Below are positions 45,663-54,410 of a DNA stretch of 64,000 nt, one piece after another. The DNA lies in NCBI GenBank assembly GCA_035533015.1, contig DATLUQ010000028.1:45989-109988 (forward strand), given 5' to 3'. The notes under the pieces were generated by a model. It did no database searches, was not told where the DNA came from, and was given only the letters and a program-made list of their open reading frames with translations. A program made the position numbers and the translations under genes. This DNA is from Gemmatimonadaceae bacterium (GTDB lineage: Bacteria > Gemmatimonadota > Gemmatimonadetes > Gemmatimonadales > Gemmatimonadaceae). Numbering within the stretch: the stretch's first letter is position 1; each line of letters opens with the position of its first letter.

Positions 45663-46199
45663 ATGCGCAAGACCTTCTTTCCCGTAATCGCCGGACTGCT
45701 CGTTTCGGCGTCCCCGCTCTTTGCCCAGGCGACGAGCCCCGTGGCTGACGCGCTTCGCGGCTCGCTGGCCGGCGCCACTCGCAATCTCGTCGCCGCCGCC
45801 GAGGAGATGCCAGCCGACAAGTACAGCTATCATCCCACCGAGGCGCAGATGACCTTCGGCCAGCTCGTGCTGCACGTGGCCACGTCCAACGAATTCCTCT
45901 GCTCGCGCATCAGCGGCACGACGGCGCCCACCGAAGCGAAGCTCACCGCCACGTCGCCCAAGGCAGAACTCGTGGCGAGAATGAAGCGCTCGTTCGCCTA
46001 CTGCGAGACGAGTTTCGCCAAGCTCAACGACTCGGGGCTCACCGATAGCGTGCCGTTCTTTGGCGGGAGCAAGGTGACCCGCGCCGCGGCGATGATGGAC
46101 ATGGCGGCCGACTGGGCCGACCACTACGGCGCGGCGGCCGGCTATCTGCGCCTGAACGGGATGTTGCCGCCCACGGCGAAGGGCCGCGGCGGCATGTAG
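45663..46199 (+). CDS. Exported DinB-family protein
   Basis: The start ATG at 45663 opens a clear signal peptide ending around SPLFAQA (residue 20), unusual for a DinB fold, which is normally cytoplasmic. The remaining 155 residues have the DinB four-helix pattern: AAEEMPADKYSYHP, FGQLVLHVATSNEF (His ligand), and DMAADWADHYGAAAGYLR with the terminal His. Metal-dependent chemistry outside the cytoplasm is possible; the substrate is unknown. No operon partner is evident. Confidence 0.85.
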   Translation: MRKTFFPVIAGLLVSASPLFAQATSPVADALRGSLAGATRNLVAAAEEMPADKYSYHPTEAQMTFGQLVLHVATSNEFLCSRISGTTAPTEAKLTATSPKAELVARMKRSFAYCETSFAKLNDSGLTDSVPFFGGSKVTRAAAMMDMAADWADHYGAAAGYLRLNGMLPPTAKGRGGM

Positions 46200-46222
46200 C
46201 ACGGGGTCGCCGCGCCACGCGC

Positions 46223-46282
46223 GGCGTCGAGAACGGAGGGGACGAACACGATGATCCGGATGGCTCCTCCGTTCTTGACGCC
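46223..46282. repeat. Short palindromic repeat, family E related
   Basis: The arms GGCGTCGAGAACGGAGG (46223-46239) and CCTCCGTTCTTGACGCC (46266-46282) pair over 17 bp with one G-U. The loop contains ATGATCCGGA, related to the inner arm of the longer copies. This may be a deleted version of the 168-bp element, downstream of the DinB gene. Confidence 0.55.
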
Positions 46283-46360
46283 GGTTGGTCGAAACTGGCC
46301 GGCGTTGCCCGCGTAGGGAGATGGGGCGCGCATCGGGCGCGCACACGACAGGAGCGATCG

Positions 46361-46624
46361 ATGGCAGACACCACCGGCAACACCGAAGAACACAAAGTCT
46401 CGGGCGAGGGGCTCGTGGCGCGCGTGAAGGAACTGGTGCACCAGGGGAACATCCGGCGCATCATCGTCAAGAACGACAAGGGCCATACGATTTTCGAAAT
46501 TCCGCTCACCTTCGGTCTCGTGGGGGCGGCATTCATGCCGGTGCTGGTGGCCCTCGGCTCGATTGCCGCGCTCGCCGCCGAATACACGCTCGTGGTCGAG
46601 AAGCGGGGCCCGGACGAGAAGTAA
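46361..46624 (+). CDS. DUF4342 protein
   Basis: An 87-residue protein matching DUF4342: an N-terminal helix (KVSGEGLVARVKELVHQGN), the strand pair RRIIVKNDKGHTIFEIPLT and a hydrophobic helix GLVGAAFMPVLVALGSIAA, ending with a charged tail. The family is small, membrane-associated and of unknown function. It lies between two palindromic repeats (46223-46282 and 46675-46727). Confidence 0.85.
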   Translation: MADTTGNTEEHKVSGEGLVARVKELVHQGNIRRIIVKNDKGHTIFEIPLTFGLVGAAFMPVLVALGSIAALAAEYTLVVEKRGPDEK

Positions 46625-46674
46625 GGCGATCCACTCGCGCGCGCCGGCCCAAGCCACCTCCCCGCGCGGGGTAG

Positions 46675-46727
46675 GAGAGTAGGAAGGAAAACGACCAACG
46701 CCGTTTCCGTCCTACCTTCCTACTCTC
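46675..46727. repeat. Palindromic repeat, family F, copy 2
   Basis: Arms GAGAGTAGGAAGG (46675-46687) and CCTTCCTACTCTC (46715-46727) are perfect 13-bp complements. The loop holds AAACG/CGTTT, and the AACGCCGTT segment is shared with copy 1 at 44064-44122. It lies between the DUF4342 and DUF4404 genes. A lone left arm (GAGAGTAGGACGG) recurs at about 58237, after the NuoEF gene. Confidence 0.65.
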
Positions 46728-46796
46728 GGATCGCGCCAATCGGCTCCGGCTCTTAGATTGTCCCACGTCCGAGCCGAGACTCCCAACCCCGCGACC

Positions 46797-47075
46797 ATGT
46801 CCGAACGCGACCTCCACGCCCTGCTGTCCGACCTGCACCACAGTCTGCTCGACACCACGTCGGTGAGCGAGGAGACCAAGGCGATGCTCGAACAGCTTGC
46901 GGCGGACATTCGGCCGATCGTCGAAGGCGGGCCGGGAGGTCCGATTGCCGGCGGCAAAGCGGCGGGGCTGCGCGAGCGGTTGGAGGGCGCGATGGCTGCC
47001 GTCGAGGCATCGCACCCAGCGCTGGCCAGGGCCATCGAACGGGTGGCCGACACGCTGGCGTTCTACAACCTCTAG
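46797..47075 (+). CDS. DUF4404 protein
   Basis: The ATG at 46797 starts a 92-residue, entirely helical protein matching DUF4404: SERDLHALLSDLHHSLLDT, then SVSEETKAMLEQLAADI, LRERLEGAMAAVEASHP and ALARAIERVADTLAFYNL. The function of the family is unknown. An in-frame ATG 39 nt upstream would add 13 residues that do not fit the family. Confidence 0.82.
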   Translation: MSERDLHALLSDLHHSLLDTTSVSEETKAMLEQLAADIRPIVEGGPGGPIAGGKAAGLRERLEGAMAAVEASHPALARAIERVADTLAFYNL

Positions 47076-47237
47076 CGACAGCGCGAGTTCGGCGGCGGGC
47101 AGAATACGGGCGATAAACGGGCGGAGAACGAGTGCGTCGCAGCGCCCCGCCCGGGGCCCCCGACCCGTTATACTTAGAAGGAGAGCAATTCCCTGCCGCG
47201 GATCACCAGGCCGCGACTCGCCCACCGAGGAGCGACG

Positions 47238-47678
47238 ATGCCATCAGAAGCCCTTTCCACCGCGCGGCAGGAGTTCGTGACCGCCATGAAGCGCGACACC
47301 GCCCCCGTGGAGTGCCCGCGGTTCCTGGCCGTGCTCGACGCCATGATCGAGTGGAGTCTGGCTCGCCCCACGCTGGTGAAGTTCCGCCCCGAGGACTCCC
47401 ACGACGGGACGATCGCGTTCGGACGCGTAGGCTCGAAGCTCACCATCTGGACGGCGTCGCCCCGCAAGCGCGACACGCCGCGGTTCGAGGTGATGCCGCG
47501 CGGGGCCCGCACGCTCAGCGACGAAGACCGGTCGTCGGTCATGGCCACGCTCAACGCCCACACCCGCGACGAACTGGAAGTTGGCGATCCGCTCCGCATC
47601 TCGTTCGGCGCCCTCAAGAACAAGGCGGCGCGCGCAGCGGTGTGCGACTGCATGGACCGCCTGCTCGTGGTCACCTGA
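47238..47678 (+). CDS. Hypothetical protein, 146 aa
   Basis: I do not recognise a family. A GAGGAG ribosome site precedes the ATG. The protein has no signal peptide or membrane segment; visible features are an N-terminal helix (TARQEFVTAMKRDT), a mixed alpha/beta middle with FGRVGSKLTIWTASPRKRDT, and a C-terminal cysteine pair (AVCDCMDRLLVVT). It lies 49 nt upstream of the DEAD-box helicase gene on the same strand and may be co-transcribed with it. The 162-nt gap upstream contains a TATACT hexamer at 47169-47174 but no -35. Confidence 0.65.
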   Translation: MPSEALSTARQEFVTAMKRDTAPVECPRFLAVLDAMIEWSLARPTLVKFRPEDSHDGTIAFGRVGSKLTIWTASPRKRDTPRFEVMPRGARTLSDEDRSSVMATLNAHTRDELEVGDPLRISFGALKNKAARAAVCDCMDRLLVVT

Positions 47679-47727
47679 CGATTCGCCGCGCGGCGTCCCG
47701 CGCGGCCCGCCTCCAACAATTCTCTGC

Positions 47728-48966
<1,239 letters not shown>

Positions 48967-49021
48967 CGGAGCTTCGCCGGTTCCACTTGCGCAGGGTGAA
49001 GCCGACCGGCAGCATATCGGG

Positions 49022-50461
49022 ATGACGAACCCTCATCGTGCCGCACCCTCGACGCGCCGCGTGCCCACACCGCCGCGCGTCGTCGTTTTCTGCCTGATCG
49101 GCGCCCTCGCCCTGCTTCCCGCCGGCGCCCGCGCGCAGCAGTCCGTGGACATGGCCAAGCTGCAGGACGAGGCGGTGTCGCGCATCGAGCAGTACATCAA
49201 GATCAACACCACCAATCCGCCGGGCAACGAAGACCAGACGATGAAGTTCTTCGCCCGGATCTTCACCGCCGAGGGCATTCCGTTCGACACCGCGTCGTCG
49301 GCCCCGGGGCGCGGCAATATCTGGGCGCGGCTCAAGGGTGGGTCGCAGCCGGCGCTGGTGCTGCTCAGCCACATGGACGTGGTCCCCGCCGATCCCAAGT
49401 ACTGGAGCGTGGACCCGTTCGCGGCCACGGTGAAGGACGGCTTTCTCTGGGGACGCGGCACGCTCGACACGAAGACGTTGGGCATCGTGGAGTTGGAGGC
49501 GTTCCTGACGCTGCACCGCACCAAGGCGCCGCTCGACCGCGACGTGATCTTCATGGCCACGGCGGACGAGGAAGCGGGCGCGGCGTTCGGGGCGGGGTGG
49601 GTGATGACGCACCATCCCGAAGCGTTCGCCGGCGCCGGGTTCGTGCTCAACGAGGGCGGCGGCGGCGACGTGGATCAGGGGCGCGAACGGTTCGGCATCG
49701 AGGTCACGCAGAAGGTGCCGTACTGGTTCAAGCTCACCGCCACGGGCACCCCGCGGCACGGGTCGGAACCGCAGGTCGCCTCGGCGGTGAACCGCATCGT
49801 CCGGTCGCTCTACCGGCTGCAGACGTACCAGTTCGCGCCGCGGATCATCCCGGCGGTGGACGCCTACTTCAAGGGGCTCGCGCCCACCGCCGGTCCCGAA
49901 TGGAAGGACGCGTTCGCCGACATGGCCAAGACCATCCAGGATCCCGACAAGCTGCTCCGCCTGCAGACCGAGATGCCCGAACTGGCCGCCCTCACCCGCA
50001 ACACCTGCGCGATCACGATGCTGCAGGCCAGCAACAAGATCAACGTGATCCCGCCCGAGGCATCGGCTCAGTTGGACTGCCGCCTGCTACCCGACCAGGA
50101 CGTGCCGGCGTTCAAGCAGGAGCTGCGCGACGCGCTCAACGATCCCGGCATCACCGTCGAGCAACTGCTCGGCTTCACGCCGGCCGTGTCGCCCACCGAC
50201 AATCTGTTGTACCGCACGATCGTGGACGTCACGCGGCAGCACTATCCCGACGCCGCCGTCGTGCCCGCGGTGTCCACCGGGTTCACCGACAGCCACTTCT
50301 TCCGCGACCGGGGCATCGCGTCGTACGGCTATGCACCTTTTCTCATACCAGAGGCCGATGAATCCGGGGTGCACGGGAACAACGAGCGGCTCTCGATCGC
50401 CAACATCCGCACCGGCACGCAGATGATGTACGAGATCGTGACGCGGATGGTCACCCCGTGA
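49022..50461 (+). CDS. Exported M20-family peptidase
   Basis: A signal peptide (about 1-39, ending ARAQQ) is followed by a full M20/M25/M40 domain. Metal ligands and catalytic residues are in LLSHMDVVPADP (His and Asp), WGRGTLDTKTLG (bridging Asp), ATADEEAGAAFG (catalytic Glu pair), and the C-terminal His in GVHGNNERLS. The lid domain (about 230-340) has the usual GTPRHGSEP. It would be a periplasmic dipeptidase or carboxypeptidase. Its stop overlaps the GTG start of the next gene. Confidence 0.95.
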   Translation: MTNPHRAAPSTRRVPTPPRVVVFCLIGALALLPAGARAQQSVDMAKLQDEAVSRIEQYIKINTTNPPGNEDQTMKFFARIFTAEGIPFDTASSAPGRGNIWARLKGGSQPALVLLSHMDVVPADPKYWSVDPFAATVKDGFLWGRGTLDTKTLGIVELEAFLTLHRTKAPLDRDVIFMATADEEAGAAFGAGWVMTHHPEAFAGAGFVLNEGGGGDVDQGRERFGIEVTQKVPYWFKLTATGTPRHGSEPQVASAVNRIVRSLYRLQTYQFAPRIIPAVDAYFKGLAPTAGPEWKDAFADMAKTIQDPDKLLRLQTEMPELAALTRNTCAITMLQASNKINVIPPEASAQLDCRLLPDQDVPAFKQELRDALNDPGITVEQLLGFTPAVSPTDNLLYRTIVDVTRQHYPDAAVVPAVSTGFTDSHFFRDRGIASYGYAPFLIPEADESGVHGNNERLSIANIRTGTQMMYEIVTRMVTP

Positions 50462-50892
50462 AGTTGGCATTGGCCGTCGGGGTCCTGGCGGCCGGCGCCT
50501 GTTCCCACGCGCCGCCCGTGGTGCGGCCGGCGGTGGATCCCGATCTCTACCGCTGCGCCGAGTTCGCCACGGCACAGCTCGGCTTCGTGGTTCGCCGCGA
50601 CACCGGCACCTCGGCAACCCGCCTCACGGTGACCACGCGGCCCGATGTGCGGTCGGGCCAGTACGACGGGCTGGCCATCCGCTTGTTGGGCGACACGACG
50701 CGCGCCCATACCTGGCTCGAGGTTCAGCCATTCAGCGGCATCGTGACGGGCGGGGTGAGCGACGACCTGCTGATGGCCGGCCCGTCGGCCAGGCAGGCGG
50801 CGGCAGCGGTCGAACGGCGCTGCAACGGCGCCCCGGGGGGGCTCCGGGGCACCGTCCGGGGAGGCCGGGCGATTCCCCCGGCGGCACGCTAA
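50458..50892 (+). CDS. Small lipoprotein, unknown function
   Basis: The GTG at 50458 overlaps the stop of the M20 gene. The N-terminus has a lipoprotein signal, with LAAGAC as an approximate lipobox. The mature part contains CAEFATAQLGFVVRRD and further charged stretches, but no known domain. Two later cysteines are visible. The gene is 144 residues long and precedes the subtilisin gene by 32 nt, so M20 peptidase, lipoprotein, subtilisin and perhaps serpin could be one transcript. Confidence 0.7.
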   Translation: MKLALAVGVLAAGACSHAPPVVRPAVDPDLYRCAEFATAQLGFVVRRDTGTSATRLTVTTRPDVRSGQYDGLAIRLLGDTTRAHTWLEVQPFSGIVTGGVSDDLLMAGPSARQAAAAVERRCNGAPGGLRGTVRGGRAIPPAAR

Positions 50893-50924
50893 TTTTCCCC
50901 GATCACCATCAGCCCCCACCACTC

Positions 50925-52592
50925 ATGAAGCCGTTCCGCCTTGCCAGCGTCACCGCGGCGTTCGTACTCGCCGCCTGCTCCGCGCCCAGCGTGACCACGC
51001 AGGCGCCGACCCCCGTGCGCCGGCCCACCGCACCGGCCGCCGAGCCCGCCAGCGTACCGCGGGCCACGTTCGCCACGCCGCCCACCGACTGGCAACTGCT
51101 CGACGAGGGCACGGACCACGTGCCGGGCATCAGCGTGCTCCGGGCCGACCAGGAGCTGCTCTCCGGGATGCAGCCCAAGCAGACGGTGCTCGTGGCAGTC
51201 ATCGACGGCGGACTCGACACGGCGCAGGTGGACCTCGCCCCGCACCTCTGGCACAACCCGGGCGAGATTGCCGGCAACGGCAAGGACGACGATCACAACG
51301 GCTACGTGGACGACACCTGGGGGTGGGATTTCATCGGCGGTGCCGACGGCCGGGACATCGACCACGAGACGCTCGAAGTCACCCGTCTCTATTCGCGCTG
51401 CAACCACATCGCGCCGCTGAGCGTGGCCGGACCGAATCCGACGCCCGCCGAGTGCGCCCAGATCGACACCACGTTCCGGGCCGAGCGCGACTCGGCCTCG
51501 ATGATCCTCGAAAACATCAACAACGCGGGCCGGGCGCTCGATCGCGCGACGGAGATCCTGAAGACCGCAATCCCCGATTCGCTCACCGCGGACCGCGTGA
51601 AGGCGTTCCAGCCCACCGGCCAGCTGCAGCAGCAGGCGCGCGCGATCTATCTCCAACTCGCCGCCGAGCACGTGGACCAGTCCGCCATCGGCGAGGCGCG
51701 CAAGGAGTACGAGTCGCAGGTGAAGTACGGCTACGACACGACCTATTTCCCGCGGCCGATCGTGGGCGACAACCTGATGGACCTGTCGCAGCGCGACTAC
51801 GGCAACCGCGACGTCATGGGCCCCGACGCGCTGCACGGTTCGCACGTTTCGGGAATCATCGGCGCCGTGCCCGACGCCAAGGCGGGCATCCAGGGCGTGG
51901 CCCAGTCGGTGCGCATCATGATGGTCCGCACGGTGCCCGATGGCGACGAGCGCGACAAGGACGTGGCCAACGCCATTCGCTACGCGGTGGACAACGGCGC
52001 CAAGGTCATCAACATGAGCTTCGGCAAGCCGTACTCCCCGCAGAAGTCGGTGGTGGACGATGCCGTGAAGTACGCGGACGCGCACGGCGTGCTGATGGTC
52101 CACGCGGCGGGCAACGACGGCAAGGACAACGACCTGGGCCATAACTTCCCGACGGCGTTCTATCTGGACGGCGGGCGGGCGCAGGACTGGATCGAGGTGG
52201 GCGCGTCGAGCTGGAAGGGCGGCGACACCCTGGCCACGTCGTTCAGCAACTACGGGCAGCAGCGCGTGGACGTGTTCGCGCCCGGCCTGGACATCAAGTC
52301 CACGATTCCCGGCAACAAGTACGAGCGCGACAGCGGTACGAGCATGGCGTCGCCGGTGGTGGCCGGGCTCGCGGCGCTGATCATGTCGTACTACCCGAAC
52401 CTGACGGCGGCCGACGTGAAGCGGATCATCCTTGCGTCGGCCACGCGCTACGCCACCCAGATGGTGGCGCGGCCGGGGGCGAAGGAGGGCGATCCGCTGG
52501 TGCCGTTCGGCACGCTGTCGGTCACGGGGGGAATCGTGAACGCCTACGCGGCGCTGCAGATGGCGGCCAAGGTGTCGGCCGGCAAGCAGTAG
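50925..52592 (+). CDS. Subtilisin-like (S8) serine peptidase, lipoprotein signal
   Basis: A lipoprotein signal ends at VLAAC (residue 18), so the enzyme is exported and lipid-anchored. The 555-residue S8 peptidase has Asp94 in VAVIDGGLD, His304 in LHGSHVSG, Asn397 in HAAGNDG and Ser473 in SGTSMASPVVAG. Between Asp and His lies an insert of about 200 residues, partly helical (about 180-270), longer than in subtilisin. Its role (dispersing, degrading or processing proteins outside) is not known. A serpin-fold inhibitor gene follows after 146 nt. Confidence 0.95.
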   Translation: MKPFRLASVTAAFVLAACSAPSVTTQAPTPVRRPTAPAAEPASVPRATFATPPTDWQLLDEGTDHVPGISVLRADQELLSGMQPKQTVLVAVIDGGLDTAQVDLAPHLWHNPGEIAGNGKDDDHNGYVDDTWGWDFIGGADGRDIDHETLEVTRLYSRCNHIAPLSVAGPNPTPAECAQIDTTFRAERDSASMILENINNAGRALDRATEILKTAIPDSLTADRVKAFQPTGQLQQQARAIYLQLAAEHVDQSAIGEARKEYESQVKYGYDTTYFPRPIVGDNLMDLSQRDYGNRDVMGPDALHGSHVSGIIGAVPDAKAGIQGVAQSVRIMMVRTVPDGDERDKDVANAIRYAVDNGAKVINMSFGKPYSPQKSVVDDAVKYADAHGVLMVHAAGNDGKDNDLGHNFPTAFYLDGGRAQDWIEVGASSWKGGDTLATSFSNYGQQRVDVFAPGLDIKSTIPGNKYERDSGTSMASPVVAGLAALIMSYYPNLTAADVKRIILASATRYATQMVARPGAKEGDPLVPFGTLSVTGGIVNAYAALQMAAKVSAGKQ

Positions 52593-52722
52593 TTCGGCTG
52601 GCAGACGGGCGTCGAACACGTGGGGCGGGCCTGTCGGCACCGCCCCTGGGTCACGGCACGTGGGGCGGGCAGTTGCCAAGGGCTGCCGGCGACGGCAGCA
52701 TTGGGAGCAGCTCTCCTCCCTC

Positions 52723-52730
52723 AGGAGGTG
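52723..52730 (+). promoter_or_regulatory. Strong Shine-Dalgarno that decides an AUU start
   Basis: AGGAGGTG (52723-52730) is a full anti-16S match and lies 8 nt upstream of ATT at 52739, the only in-frame position with good spacing. The preceding CCTCC (52715-52719) is a perfect complement of GGAGG (52724-52728) with a 4-nt loop, so the ribosome site can fold into a hairpin that hides it. Confidence 0.6.
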
Positions 52731-52738
52731 TTATTTCC

Positions 52739-54289
52739 ATTCTCCGATACCCCATCGTACGTGCCGGGGCGTGCGCGCTTGCATTAGCCCTGCCGGTCCG
52801 GAGCACGCGGGCGCAAACCGCGCGCGTCTCCGGCATCGTGCGTGATACCGCCGGCGCGCCGATAAGCGCCGCGCAGGTGGCCGCGTCGCCCAACGTGCGG
52901 GCCTTCACCGATTCGCTGGGCCGCTTTGCCCTCACCGGACTCGCGCCGGGCGCGCACCGCGTGCGAGTGTCGCGCATCGGGTATCGGCACCGCGACACGA
53001 CGCTCGTGCTGCACGACGGCGACGATGTCGTCCTCGACGTGACGCTCACTCCCGTACCAAACCTGTTCCCCGGCGAGCCAACCCCGAGGGAGGAAGCCGA
53101 GGCCGAGGCCGCGATCGCGGCCGCCGGCCAGATCGACAGCATCGGCGACGGGCTGCTCCACCAGGATACCACGCGCACGCTGTCGTATCGTGCGTTCGGG
53201 GAGCGGTTCCTGTTCGCCGCAATAGCAGCCCAGGGTGCGGATTCCACGACCGTCGTTTCGCCGGTCAGTGCGGCCACGGCGCTTTCGCTGCTCTGGATGG
53301 GGGCCCGGGACTCGACTGCCGCCGCGATTGGCCGGGTGTTGGGCCTGGGGGCGCTCTCCCGGACGGCGGTTGGCGCGGGCAATGCCGCCCTCATGGACGG
53401 GCTCGACCATCGATCGGACGTCGTCCTCGACATGGGCAACGCCGTGTGGGTGAGTCCCTGGACCACACTGCGCGACGAATTCAAGCGACTCGCCAGCGCT
53501 GACTACCGGACGGTGATTGCCCGCGTGCCGCTCGATCAGCCCGCCGCCGTCACGGCCATCAACCATTGGGTGGACAGCGTCACCCGCGGGAAGATCCCGG
53601 AGATGCTGACGCGGCCCTTGGATGCGAGGGCGTCCATGTATCTGGCGAACGCCGTGTATTTCAAGGGCAAATGGATGGCGCCGTTCAGGAAGTCCCAGAC
53701 GCGGGACCGCGACTTCACACTGACCGGTGGCCAGCGGGTCCGAGTGCCGATGATGGAGAGGGTTGGCCGCTACGGCTACCGACAGGAGCCCGGCTACAGG
53801 CTTCTCCGCCTTCCGTATCGCGGCGGACGCGTGGCCATGTACATCGTATTGCCGGACTCGGGTGTCTTACCGGTTGACCTGGCACGGCGCATGAACCAGA
53901 GCGGGTGGCCGGCGTTCGAGGGCGTGGTCCCCCGCCCGATGGTTCACGTCGTACTTCCGAAATTCCACGTCGAGCAGCAGCTCGATCTGGGGCGACTGCT
54001 CTCGTCGCTCGGCATGGGCATCGCGTTCGACCCGGACCGGGCCGATTTCGGCGACCTCGCGCGGGATACGCGCGGGGACGGACTGGCGATCACCCGCGCT
54101 ACGCAGAAGGTGTACATCGACGTCGACGAGGAGGGGACGGTGGCCGCGGCCGCAACGGGCGTCGAGGTCGGCGTTACTTCCGTGCCGCCTCCCCCCATCC
54201 CATTCATCGTCGACCGGCCCTTTGTGTTCCTGCTCCGGGACGAGGTGAGCGGGTCCGATCTGTTCGCCGGCTGGATCGCGCATCCGTAG
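52739..54289 (+). CDS. Exported serpin with N-terminal carboxypeptidase-regulatory-like domain
   Basis: No ATG or GTG gives a full-length product. The best start is ATT at 52739, 8 nt after AGGAGGTG; a TTG at 52673 would add 22 residues before the signal. From ATT the protein opens with a signal peptide (to about residue 26, RSTRAQ). Residues about 28-108 form a carboxypeptidase-regulatory-like domain (SGIVRDTAGAPISAA, SDSLGRFALTGLAPG-type). Residues about 145-515 form a serpin: LANAVYFKGKWMAPF, an inhibitory hinge EEGTVAAAATG, and the closing RPFVFLLRDEVSGSDLFAGW. Alignment to alpha-1-antitrypsin puts P1-P1' at Thr-Ser. It likely inhibits a serine protease; the neighbour subtilisin is a candidate. 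Fold and family are secure, the start and target are inferred. Confidence 0.85.
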   Translation: MLRYPIVRAGACALALALPVRSTRAQTARVSGIVRDTAGAPISAAQVAASPNVRAFTDSLGRFALTGLAPGAHRVRVSRIGYRHRDTTLVLHDGDDVVLDVTLTPVPNLFPGEPTPREEAEAEAAIAAAGQIDSIGDGLLHQDTTRTLSYRAFGERFLFAAIAAQGADSTTVVSPVSAATALSLLWMGARDSTAAAIGRVLGLGALSRTAVGAGNAALMDGLDHRSDVVLDMGNAVWVSPWTTLRDEFKRLASADYRTVIARVPLDQPAAVTAINHWVDSVTRGKIPEMLTRPLDARASMYLANAVYFKGKWMAPFRKSQTRDRDFTLTGGQRVRVPMMERVGRYGYRQEPGYRLLRLPYRGGRVAMYIVLPDSGVLPVDLARRMNQSGWPAFEGVVPRPMVHVVLPKFHVEQQLDLGRLLSSLGMGIAFDPDRADFGDLARDTRGDGLAITRATQKVYIDVDEEGTVAAAATGVEVGVTSVPPPPIPFIVDRPFVFLLRDEVSGSDLFAGWIAHP

Positions 54290-54410
54290 ATGGCCGTAGG
54301 ACTTGCCCCGCGAGGGTCCATTGGGCAACGTTCGATGTCTGGGGCTGGAGCAGTCGCACAGTCAGCCAGTCGGACACCGCACCCGTCGTCCCAGGAGGAC
54401 CCAACCACCG

